Shown here: positions 49,150 to 59,708 of the stretch, piece by piece
Position numbering within the stretch: the stretch's first letter is position 1
Layout: each line of letters starts with the position of its first letter
DNA from: Elysia chlorotica
Lineage: Eukaryota > Mollusca > Gastropoda > Plakobranchidae
DNA: 64,000 nucleotides
Reading direction: 5' to 3'
Assembly (NCBI GenBank): GCA_003991915.1
Contig: RQTK01001106.1
Coordinates: 4,985-68,984 of the forward strand
Program-made: the position numbers and the translations under genes
The notes under the pieces: generated by a model
Told to the model about the DNA's origin: nothing
What the model saw: only the letters and a program-made list of their open reading frames with translations
The model's database searches: none

Positions 49150-50235
49150 GTTTAACTACGACTTCTTCTCTTTGTCTGAACAAAGATCATGTCAATGCCT
49201 CTTCTCAACCCGGTAGAATCACAATTGACTATTAATGGAAAATATCGCCCAACTCAGCTTGCATTTTCAGACCATCCTTTTTGGCATATGAAGCACCATC
49301 TGGTAGGCTTGAAATCTAAAGCAAAAGAGATATTTTGGTTACCACCCCCCACCAAAAATAAAAACAAGAAAAAAACAAAACAAACAACAACCCACAAACA
49401 ATCAAAAACAAACAACATGGTTTGATACCCTTGTAGTCAATCTTTATTCTCTTTGATCATGTTGGTAAAAATTTTAGCGATCTAAAAGGGTACCAACTTG
49501 CAAACAAGCTAAGAGCCAAGAGCATGTATACTGTGTGTAACATAGTATTATTTAAGCTTGTCTCAAATTACTTTACATTACTTAAGAAACGCCATCTTTA
49601 AAACGGTGCGTGTGTACTTTTTAATTCGCATCTTGATAGCGGAAACACGGAGTCTGTTCCAATCCTTGCCTGGTTTGGTATTTTTTTTAAATACAGTCTC
49701 ATCAAAATAAAAAACGTACTTGAACTACATATCATTTTCAGGTCAAGGACGAATAATTCCCCCTTCCATACAGCATAGCCACTAACATTAAGGAGGGGAA
49801 ACATATCGACCCACAAAAATGATAATTATATACAAAGGTTTCATGCCATCCAGCTCCAGATCGTATTATATTTAACATACGATTAATCATATATGTTACT
49901 ACTTACCCACAGCTGTCCACTGTAAACATATTTCACATGGGGTATCACAATATGAGCTTATCTTTTCAGTGCAAACACAGTTATTTGTCTACCACGTCTT
50001 GTTTGCTGTAACGATTATGACATAGACACACTGAAATTTCTCGACAGTCGCAGTAACAGAAGCCACAAAGTGGCTTAAAAGTACATGTAGTGAAGATCAC
50101 GTATTAGCGAAGCTCTTAAGAAAAAAGTTCAGATCTATCAAGTTATCCAGGTGCTAATTTTCCTTTAAACAATGTTACTTTGTAATTAAAAAATTGCGTT
50201 GTAATATTTATCCTCACTCTAATAAATTATTCTTA
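49150..50235. other. No gene seen
   Basis: AT-rich DNA with A-runs (49370-49415) and no supported exon. Confidence 0.4.
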
Positions 50236-50345
50236 TTGAGTAGAATGCTCAAACAAGATGTAGCTTACGTCTCGTTGTAACAATTATACGAGTAAGAAGG
50301 CTTACGACGAGACTTAAGCTACGCCATATTTGTGCATTCTACCCA
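50236..50345. mobile_element. Fold-back MITE, copy 3
   Basis: GAGTAGAATGCTCAAACAAG at the left and TTTGTGCATTCTACCC at the right are inverted, with TGTAGCTTACGTCTCGT facing ACGAGACTTAAGCTACG around a short AT spacer. Confidence 0.85.
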
Positions 50346-50787
50346 TGGTCAAATCGAATCTAAATTTAAAGCCTTTCATTGCATACATTTCTAAACTAGC
50401 ATAACATTCGTTTGCTGTTGTTTTCGCTTATAAAATATTGCTGTCAGCTGTGTTAATATTTCAAATTAATATATTTTGGTAGAATAAAACATTCAAGGGC
50501 TCGAGTTGTAAAAGATCAAAGCGTCTTTCTGTCTAACACGCCGACGATTCCAAAGACTTATATAATAATTATAACAAAAGGTGCTGTAACACAGAGACAA
50601 GAACGGAGCAGGGTTACGTACAAGGAATAATATCTCATCCAGTCACATTATACTGACAACGACTAAATCAAAGGGAAACGGTATCTGACATGTTTTGATG
50701 GTAGGATAAAATCTAGGTTGACTGAGTTGAATTTGCGCACTTTTTTCACATAACCCATCAATTTCTTTTGTTCTATCCCCCATTCTG

Positions 50788-50809
50788 TGTGTCTCTCTGT
50801 CTCTCGCTC

Positions 50810-50855
<46 letters not shown>
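50788..50855. repeat. (CT)n microsatellite
   Basis: CT run, then CTGT-rich interrupted sequence to about 51015. Confidence 0.95.
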
Positions 50856-50858
<3 letters not shown>

Positions 50859-51474
50859 GTCTATGCATGTATCTCTCTCCCTGTCTTTCTCTATAATTAT
50901 GTCTCTCTGTCTGTCCTTGTCTGGCTCTCTGTCTGTATGTCTTTCTTTCTTTCTCTCCGTCTGTTACTCTGTTTGTTTCTTTGTTTGTCTTTCTGTCCAT
51001 GCCTGTTTGTATCTGTCTAATTACATAATTTAGATAATTTATTATTTATTATTTTATTTACCATTTCCTTATGGCCTTGTCTTCATTATTTTTTAGCAAC
51101 ATTTCAACAAAGAATGATAAAACAAGGTTTTTAAACAGAAAACAGTAGTGAAATGCAAACGGGTTAAAAAAGGTAAAACTGTTCGTCTAAGTCCAGAATT
51201 TGATTTCAAATCAATTATGCCAATAAATTAGTATACTGAAACACCTAAAGCCGATCAGACTTTTGTGGGGAAATATTATGACGATGAATATAGCGATCGA
51301 AGTGATATGCATAATGTACTCGTCACCTTAGATGTATAATGTACTTTCTCATTTATAAAACCCTCCAAGTCTTTAGTATTTTTAAAATGAGATTGCCTAT
51401 TTTACAGCTAAACTGATAAGTAGACAGGAGGTAAACAAAGTGTTGGGAAGGCTATAGGACCAATTTTTTTGTAT

Positions 51475-51860
51475 CCATTGATTGGGTCGGTGTCAGAAGA
51501 ATATGACCTGCTAAGACAGAAACTGTTAAGTTCGCTACTGGTTGGGCCGGTGTCAGTATAATGTGGTGTCATCTGAGAAATTAACTGTCTTGATCCCTAC
51601 TGGTTGGGGGATGGATCGGTGTGAGTATAATGTGACTATCTGAGACATTAAATGTCTTGATCCATACTGGTTGGATCGGTGTCAGTATAATCTGACTGTC
51701 ACAGACATAAACTGTCTTGATCCATAGTGGTTGGGGATGGATCGGTGTCAGTATAATGTAACCAGATAAGACAGAAGCCTTCTTGTTCTCTAGAGGTTAG
51801 GTACATGTCATTTTTATGTTTCCAGCTAAGACGGAAACCGCCTTGTTCTCTTCTGGTTGT
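51475..51860 (+). repeat. Tandem array grown from the SINE core, 5-6 units
   Basis: Units of about 60-75 bp each contain CTACTGGTTGGGNNGG(T)CGG, TGTCAGTATAATGTGAC and a CTGAGACA...CTGTCTTGATC end. These are the central bases of the main SINE, repeated head to tail with drift. The head and tail of the SINE are absent. Confidence 0.85.
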
Positions 51861-52284
51861 GGGGTTCTTTTTAGAGCAAGGGAGAGAGTTCTCTCCCTCT
51901 CTCCGGGTTTAACGTTTCCTAGGATCACCTGGATGGTCCTATATAGCGATTCTCTACTGGTTGGATTGAACTGTGTGTACGTGTATATAATCGGCTAAGC
52001 CATAAGGCCTAGTAGCCCCGGATTCCCCCTTGTTGCAGCACACAAAACTGCCAGACATTACATTTGGTACCAGTCAGCGATATCGCGTAAACGTGAACGA
52101 TGGACTTTGTTTAGTTAGTTAATTGCCCGTTTCTTGTAAGCTTGCAAGTAGGGCAGAAATACAGTCCTTCTAGGGCTATCGGTCCTTGGCCAGTATCAGA
52201 AGAGTGCCCCAGGACTGGTATATAGCTGCAGCTGCATCTTCCTTCTTTTTACGTCATCTAAAAGCTGAGAAAAATCAAAAAAAA

Positions 52285-52375
52285 TATACGCTGACCGATC
52301 TCATGACGAACGTGTGACAATTTTATGTGCTGTGGCACACGCATACTGGAGCGTCCGGGGATACTATTACTCCCC
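52285..52375 (-). mobile_element. SINE fragment, minus orientation
   Basis: GACGAACGTGTGACAATTTT plus ATGTGCTGTGGCACACGCA plus GGGGATACTATTACTCC. Confidence 0.6.
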
Positions 52376-52813
52376 CAAGGAAGGTAACAAATAAAATGTG
52401 GAATAGCACAAGCTATTTAAAGGTTTATACCCCTTACACATTCAGATGGAAACAACTCCGCATAAAGGGAGATAATCCAAAAAACAAACAGGGGGTAAGG
52501 GGTTACACCCCCAACCACGTAAAAAAAAAAAATGACTTGATTTATTGGTTTTGGTACTGGTATAAAAGATAAATCGTCGAAGTTTTTTGAATAACGAGTT
52601 TTTCATACTGGTGTTGAATTTACCACAGGCGCCAACAGTCTGGCGACCTCTCACTGTTTTATACCCTCCATGTTCCCATGCCTGTGGTTTGGCATCTGGG
52701 AACTGGCGATATGCGGGTTTTACATGCTAAAGATTATCATCTATCAGTGGGTATTTTCGATATGGTAATGATTTTGCAATCCCTGAACGGTGAATGAGCT
52801 ATATCTCTCTCTG

Positions 52814-52817
<4 letters not shown>

Positions 52818-52862
<45 letters not shown>
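52818..52862. repeat. (CT)n microsatellite
   Basis: Pure CT run. Confidence 0.95.
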
Positions 52863-52866
<4 letters not shown>

Positions 52867-53349
52867 TTAACGTCTTTAAGATTATGAAGGAGTTTATAAT
52901 CATACGATGACGTGTTATCAGCCTCAAGTCTGACATTTCAATGTTCTGACATTTACATTTAGAGCGGTGGTGCCAGGACTTACGTCGTATCATGTTGCAT
53001 AACGTCAAAGTGACGTGAAAGGTCTCGTTATGTTTGTATCACGGTATTTGTCTCATTCAATATGTTTATGTCTCGGTTTCGATCTTAATATGTTTTTGCA
53101 ACGTAATTGGTGTTATCATGTTTGTGTCTCGTATTGGTCACATTATGTCTGTGTAACGGTATTGGTCTCATATTGTTTGTGTTACAGTTTTGGTATCATA
53201 ATTTTTATTGTTTGTGCTACGGTTTCGGTTTTATGTCGTTTGTGTTACGGTCACGTGACTCAACCAGCTATCCAGGGTTATCTTCAAATATCTTTGGATT
53301 GCACTAAATTATGATGGAGTACATTTGGTTTTTAGTTTGTTGCCTTGTC

Positions 53350-53490
53350 TCCTACTAAGGAACAATAAAGATTTATTTGCGGACGAATCCCAAACCAAAC
53401 GTCTGACAATTTTATGCGCTCCCCCCACAGAAATAGTGCAGGGATTCCAGGACTCCTGTCTCATCCGTTCACTTAACACTGACACCGACA
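53350..53490 (-). mobile_element. SINE fragment, minus orientation
   Basis: GCGGACGAATCCCAAACC, ACGTCTGACAATTTTATGCG, CAGGACTCCTGTCTCATCCG and AACACTGACACCGAC. Confidence 0.65.
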
Positions 53491-53629
53491 AATACATGTG
53501 TGTCCAATTGTGGACCAACGCTCCTCCGCGTATGCCTGTTAGCCCCCCCCCCCTCTTCCCTGGTAATGATATTGGAAAACCATGAATACAAGGAAGAATG
53601 TTGGAAAATGAATGCGCAAGGTGTGTTGT

Positions 53630-54440
53630 GCTGCATGGTGCGTAGTCCGTTGTACATGGTGTGGAGTATTAAATCTAACGGTGGAATCCCCAGATACACG
53701 GACATCGAAAAGCTAAAATCACCGATTCAATGTGTGCATAGTGCCATCAGATAATAAAGATTAGGTATTTCACACTGTTTTGTATTATCAGAGACAGACA
53801 GTGTAAAATCTATAGGCTCTGGTATAAGCCCATAGCTGTGTAGGCCCTATTGAGTGAGTGGATATATGAAGCCGTTGTGGCACATAAAGCTTCACCACGT
53901 TGTTATTATTATGCAGGTGTATTCTGTGTTTACAATTTCAGGATATAATGCTATGGATGGGAAAGGTTAATTCCACAGCACGCATCTCGCATCACCATTG
54001 CATTGAAACTTGGCTTTGAATTTTCGTTTTCAATGCAATCTTTCTTGAACTAATTTTCTATTGTTTTTCTTAAGAAGATCGGTTATAATGTTGTATCTTC
54101 AGGCAAAAGCGCCTGTTTTAGGAAACAAATGCACGTAATATTTTCAACGACTGCATAGGTTTCATTATTAGACATAATAATAGTTGTTGTCACAGCATTA
54201 TTTTCTACGTAAGCTGAGTCAAGCAAGCGTGTCATATGAATTTATCGTTAAATAATTTGAAAGATGAAATAATTGATTGATTTATTGATTGAATTACTGA
54301 ATGGCTGAATAATTGATGTACAAAACGATGAAATGGTTGATTGATTTAATGACTGATTTAGTGGATAGTTGATGTGTTAAAGGACCTAGACAGCTGCACA
54401 CAGTACGTTACCGATGGTCAAGCCAATTTACGGTACAGTT
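53630..54440 (+). pseudogene. Relic of a third TIMP-like gene (intron plus exon-2 piece)
   Basis: Matches the intron of gene B at about 59980-60700 (ATCTAACGGTGGAATCCCCA, GATTAGGTATTTCACACTGT, ACAGTGTAAAATCTATAGGC, GCGCCTGTTTTAG). It ends in a short coding relic at about 54383-54440 reading DLDSCTQYVTDGQA, against DLDRDDCTLYVTGDQDE in gene B. The first part of exon 2 and all of exon 1 are missing, so it cannot be functional. Confidence 0.75.
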
Positions 54441-55735
54441 TGTACCATTTTGTCAAACCAATTAATGAATCAAGTAAAGTCTTCGCAGTCAGAAAGAATT
54501 ACTTTCCTTTGTGCACTTAATGTTCCTTTTACACACTCAAAAAAAAAACGTCGCACAGTTTAACAATACTCGTTTGTCTACATACAATATAGCATGCTTA
54601 TTTATGATCTAAAACGTTAACTAAAGTAGACAACTACTTATTGAAATTCATAATATTTATTTGATTGTATCCTTTTCTGTTGTGAAATTATAAAGCAGGT
54701 AGATAAAGTACAGTATAACGTAGCTATATAAATGAAAAATGGCTTTTGACATTTTTATACTTGCTCAATATAAAGTTGTCCGCCTCAAAGTCGTGTAAAT
54801 CAAATCTTATAAGAATATGTATAAATCGGTTTTTCTAATACTATTTGAGCTTATAATACTTTTTATTTCTGTCTTAGATTTTACAAATACTGCACAGCTA
54901 AACAAATAGAAAAACTGTCCCTGGCGTATTATTACAAAAAATGTTAAAATGTAAAAAAAAAAACAATAAAAAAGAATAAATCCCCATGTATTAGAAAAAA
55001 TACATTATTGGTTTATTTAAGTCATGAAGAAAAGACAAACAAAAAAGTAAGCTTGATGCTTTACGCCTTCCTCAAATTGCATTTTTTTAAATCTATTTTT
55101 GATGGGGTTTTTTGTTGCTTTGTATATTTTTTTTAAGTTTCTCTGGACGTTTTTGTCTGAAGAGTGCAAAAACTATTATAATTATGTGTTTTAAAACTTT
55201 TGTTCTGCCACCTTTATTAGCTTACATACTTTTTAATAACCTCTTTCCAAACTCTTAAACTAATTATATCATTTTGTATTGTAAGGTTTAAAAAACCCTG
55301 TTACTATCTATGGAGAAGAGAGGAGACGCGGATAAATAGGATCATAGGATAAAGACAGCGTAGGATATGCCAGGTAAATTAATAAAGTGGGGAGTGTTGC
55401 TACTACTGTTAACCACTAGGGTTGTATTAGTGAAAACAATGGTAGGCATGGCATAGAAGCGCATGCTTTCAGCTCTACATGGCCCCAGTAACAGTCTTTC
55501 AAAACTAATTAAGGTTAGATAAAAATTAACTAATAAATAGTAAGTCTGTATATAAACTAAAAGCTTATCAAAGATCCCTAGTTGCATTAGAAGAAGGATT
55601 CTTTCTATTGAATATCTTTAATAAGATGTGGATAAAATGGACACACACAAAATAAAGAGGGCGGATTTAGGGTCTGGAAAATTAATATAGTGACCCACAG
55701 TCCTGGATTATGAGATGTTTTTTAGCGGTTGGTCT
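54441..55735. other. No gene seen
   Basis: AT-rich intergenic DNA between the TIMP relic and the proposed gene B promoter. Confidence 0.4.
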
Positions 55736-55738
55736 GGT

Positions 55739-55820
55739 TATAAAGAGTGAGCGGACAAAAATCACTGTCCCTCACGACTTGAATATGATCAGAACACACT
55801 CAGCTCACTACCTCTACTCG
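55739..55820 (+). promoter_or_regulatory. Candidate promoter and 5' UTR exon of gene B
   Basis: TATAAA at 55739-55744 and a predicted start near 55770. A short leader exon ends CTACTCG at 55820 before GTGAGT. The matching acceptor would be GACCACAG at 58896, five bases before the gene B ATG. The leader intron (about 3.1 kb) holds a SINE and a Helitron relic. This is inferred from spacing only. Confidence 0.4.
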
Positions 55821-55859
55821 GTGAGTGATTATTGTATGTTTGGTTGGTTGGTTGTTTAT

Positions 55860-56100
55860 TGCAAATAGTGTCGGAAGTCAGTACTATATAGGCTTTATAT
55901 TGTGGACAGGTGCCTGGACTAACTTAGTTTTTTTCCATAGCTTTTAAATGTCAACGTTACACAGGGCCTATTTTGTGGACGGGTCACAAGACTAAAATAT
56001 AACAGTTTTGCATGCTGCCACACAAACAAGTTTTTAGAGTGACGGGGTGCCAAGACTCCTGTCTCAGTCAAACGGGCACACTAGTAGAAGACAAAATTTG
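55860..56100 (-). mobile_element. SINE copies, minus orientation, partly duplicated
   Basis: Two tail-like starts (GTCAGTACTATATAGGCTTT and GTCAACGTTACACAGGGCCT) each precede a TTGTGGAC(A/G)GG block. They are followed by one body with GCATGCTGCCACACAAACAA and AAGACTCCTGTCTCAGTC. Confidence 0.6.
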
Positions 56101-56251
56101 ATAAATAAATTTGGAAAGATCGTGAGTTTTTATTTAGGGATTTTTACATAGGGAGACCAACCCTTTAGCACTTGCAAAAGTCCGAACAGCGGAGAAATAA
56201 ATTAGTTCCCATACGTTCACCATACAAACAAACTTTGCACTGATCTGTTTC

Positions 56252-56880
56252 TTAAACTTCTTTGTAGACCACATGTGTTGCTATCGATGAGTGCGGCGAG
56301 CACAGGTAAGCAATGTTCTCTCGCTTTTCGCTTTTGGACAGCGCAATATAAAGCATCCCATGGAAGAAGACTGGCTATTGAAGATCTAGTCCGATGGAAT
56401 GCGAAGTTTCTCTCTGTGACTTATTGATGGCCATGGCAATTCACCCCATTAAAAGTCCTTCTTGGTGGCTGGAGCGGTATCCTAGGCACCAAAAAAAAAA
56501 ACTCACCTTTGTGTGCCCCGGCAGCTATTTCTACCTCTAGTTCTACTGTATTTCTCTTGCAAGAACGTATGGTGTATCTGGTTCCATTCATCAGTTCTGA
56601 GGGCTTTATAAGAATCATCAGCGGCATTCCAACTTTGAATGACAAAATATGTTGTGGGAGTCCTGAGACCTCAATGGTGTTTTAAAATTCTCCAGGAAAT
56701 TTAACAATTTGTTTATCGCCCACCATTGAATTTGCAAAAGTGTATGCGACTGCAGTGTTGGGAATTCTGGCAGCTTCTATCTGCTGATGACCATTTTCAA
56801 TGCACAGTAGATTTTCTAAAAAAGTTTGCGCACCTTCATCTGCATTGAGCAAAATATCGAGATACCTATGTGTCTCTTTG
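56252..56880 (-). pseudogene. Helitron helicase (PIF1-like) C-terminal relic
   Basis: Minus-strand pieces in order: NADEGAQTFLENLLCIENG and IPNTAVAYTFANSMVGD, then a stop, SGLPQHILSFKVGMPLMILI, LMNGTRYTIRSCKRNTVELE, HKGEFFFLVPRIPLQPP, then a frame change to IAMAINKSQRE. Finally LYIALSKSEKRENIAYL runs to THVVYKEV and a TAA at 56252-56254. This is the order of the last helicase motifs and C-terminus of Helitron Rep/helicase proteins (LKVG.P.MLL..L, NGTR, PRIPL, FAMTINKSQGQ, VALSR, VVY.EV). There is at least one stop and one frameshift; the Rep domain is not present. A dead, rolling-circle-type transposon. Confidence 0.8.
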
Positions 56881-57599
56881 TATGGTATTTTTGGCTAGGA
56901 GTTCACCTCCCCATTCAAGAACCCCCTTGTCTTTTACGTGGCATTCTTGATTTAGATCTACCTAGATCTATATTATTTGCTAATATTGATCAATCGTTCG
57001 GAAGGACCTGTCCATCAGCTGTGTTTTGGCCACAAATCGTACGGATTGAGACATCGAAAAGTGTGTGAATCGCGGTTCAGTATGCCGTGCATAGTAGACA
57101 TACGTTTTGCTTTGAAAGTTTTGACAGTGGCGTTTTAGGGCCAATAAAGAATATTAAAATGAAACAACACTAAAGTTTGAAACAAAAAACTACAGAGACT
57201 TTGCACTTCCTTTCTAGGTAAAACTCGAGATTAAATCTAATTAGTTCCCATACATTGTAGATCTAGATTATTGGTCTAAGCTACTGTTCTACATGTATCT
57301 CGATTCGATCTAGACTGAGAACGAACGTAACCTCTCCGGATTTAATAGGAATCTAAAAGATCATGATTCAGGATTATGTTGTCTAGATTAAGGGCAATCA
57401 ATAGAAAAGCAATAATCACCAAAGCTTCAATTCTTCTCAACAATTTTTTAAAAGTTAAATTAGTTTGTTGACATCTAGAAGTTGAAAACGAAACAACAAT
57501 ACCAACGCAACAATAAACAATAGTATCAACTGGAACCACAAAATGCATCTTCCGCGTAATTACATAGAGGGAAATGAAAGTTAATGTGGACACTTTTTA

Positions 57600-58498
57600 A
57601 AGCCAGTGAAATATCTTGCCAATCAAGTATACTTTGGTTTAGTAGAATGGTGATCTCAGTCCATTTGAACAATAGCACAGAGATTATTTAAAAAAATTAA
57701 TGTTGAAATTATGATTGTTTTTTTTATTATAATATTACCGGTACATCAAGGTGAACTGAAATCATTTCAAGCATTTATCACAAAGACGACTTAAACCCTA
57801 TTAGAAACCAAAAACAAAACAAAACAACAACAACAACGAAAAACAACACACTATGATTTTGATTACTATAATTATAAACCAAGGTCGCTATTTTTTTTTA
57901 TATGTCCGCATTAGTTACTTTGTCCTCGCATTAGTTACTTTGTCCTTAATACTTGTCACTTTAATCCTTGCCCTGATTGTTCTCTGTAAATAAATTGATT
58001 TGATTATCTTGCGCGACCTCGACCAGGAGAAGGATAGCACAATCATGCAATAGATAATTTGTTGTTTAAAAAAAAAACACTTCAAAAGTCATCGGATGTG
58101 TGTATGTAAATTTGTGTAGGTGGGACGGAGGAGGGGGAGGATGGCATTTGGAGATACTGGTCATCATATTGTGATGACTGGGTCATATAAAATGCAATAA
58201 AGGTATAATACTTCAATACTATTTAGACAAGGGTTTTTGATAAATAAAAAGCTTTAAGTCAAGTTTGCACCTTTTGTAATGATTGTATATACATCTATAA
58301 TGACATTCATTTATAATAAATGCCGACATCACACCAATTAAAAAGTAAAAGAGGCAGTTCAAAAGCCATAATGCAACAACCGACTACCAAATAGGGAAAT
58401 GCCATTAGATATGCATGTAATACCCAAACATACTTCATTACCTTTCTCTTTTATGGCTGATAACTATTTGTTTTGTTTTTGCTTTTTCATAATTTTTT

Positions 58499-58556
<58 letters not shown>

Positions 58557-58860
58557 CTTTCAAATTTCTTAGACAAAAGTCTTCTGAAGCACTGAACAAA
58601 ATAACTTCAAATATAGTAGGATACCCAATCTATAGAGGTAAGATCCACATCTATAAAAATGTGTTTTTGTGTGTGTAAAAGATAGGCTCTCATTTACTTT
58701 AAAGTGTTCTAGCCTATGGTTCACAAGCCCAATATCCTAAAAGCCACTTTTATCTTTTACACACACAAAAACACATTCATTAGAAAAAAAGTAATGTCCC
58801 TTGGTACACATTAATTTTGTGCTAATATACTGCAGTATATCACCATTGTCTTCAAAACTA
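57600..58860. other. Gene B leader-intron DNA, no further exon seen
   Basis: Contains (TA)n/(GT)n at 58498-58553 and an inverted pair, ACACACAAAAACACATT (about 58760) against AATGTGTTTTTGTGTGT (about 58658). These could pair as a hairpin around 100 bp of spacer. Confidence 0.45.
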
Positions 58861-58901
58861 ATAGTAATACGTATTCTTTTGAACTTTTGACCACAGACGC
58901 T

Positions 58902-59624
58902 ATGAATCCCGCTTTAACCACAGCTCTCTTAGCTGTGGTTGCCATGGCATACCAAACACCGGCCTGTAAGAATATTATGACCGCTGAAGAGCTGCAGGAG
59001 TTCTACTGTTCCTCTGACCTGATCTTTCTAGGACGCAAATATGGGGAAACCTGCACGTTTTTCAAAGATGAGATAGGAGAACGGGTAAGGATGTTCGAGA
59101 GCTTAGATTGCGAAAAATAAAATAAAAAGATATAATAACAGTTATCTCTCTTTATAATTTTGCTAGCGGAGCGTACCGCTCCACAGGGTGCCTACGAACT
59201 GAGGTCAACAAACCTGCACAGGGTGCTGTGTGTCTTGTTTTATCTGTGGTTAGCTACCTACAAGTAATTCCCATTAGCTACCTAGTCTCACAAGCTGCTT
59301 CCTGACCTCAGTTGACAGCAGCTCTGAGCTGGTTGTATAATAATGGTGTGGAGTGTTAAAGCTAACGGTGGATGTTGGGTTGGTTGGTTTAACGTCCAAC
59401 AGCAGCACTATATAGGCTTTATTGTGGACGGCCTCCAAGACGGGCGTCTGACAATTTTATGTGCTGCCACACACGAAACAGGGCGGGGATACCATGACTC
59501 CTGTCTCAGCCGGTCACATTATACTGACACCGACCCAACCAGTAGGGAACGCAACAGCCAGGATTCGAACTCGGGACCTTTTGCGTCGGAAGCCGATGTT
59601 CTACCCCTGGACCACCGCGCCCCC

Positions 59625-59708
<84 letters not shown>

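Noticed and set aside
49189..49425. 78-codon plus-strand frame
   Set aside because: Ends in a Lys/Asn/Thr run from A-rich DNA; no homology or splice context recognised.
53015..53314. Cys/Val-rich 99-codon plus-strand frame with repeated GTTTGTGTTACGGT
   Set aside because: Translation of a degenerate short tandem repeat (TTTGTGT..CGGT..TGGTCTCAT units); no gene support.
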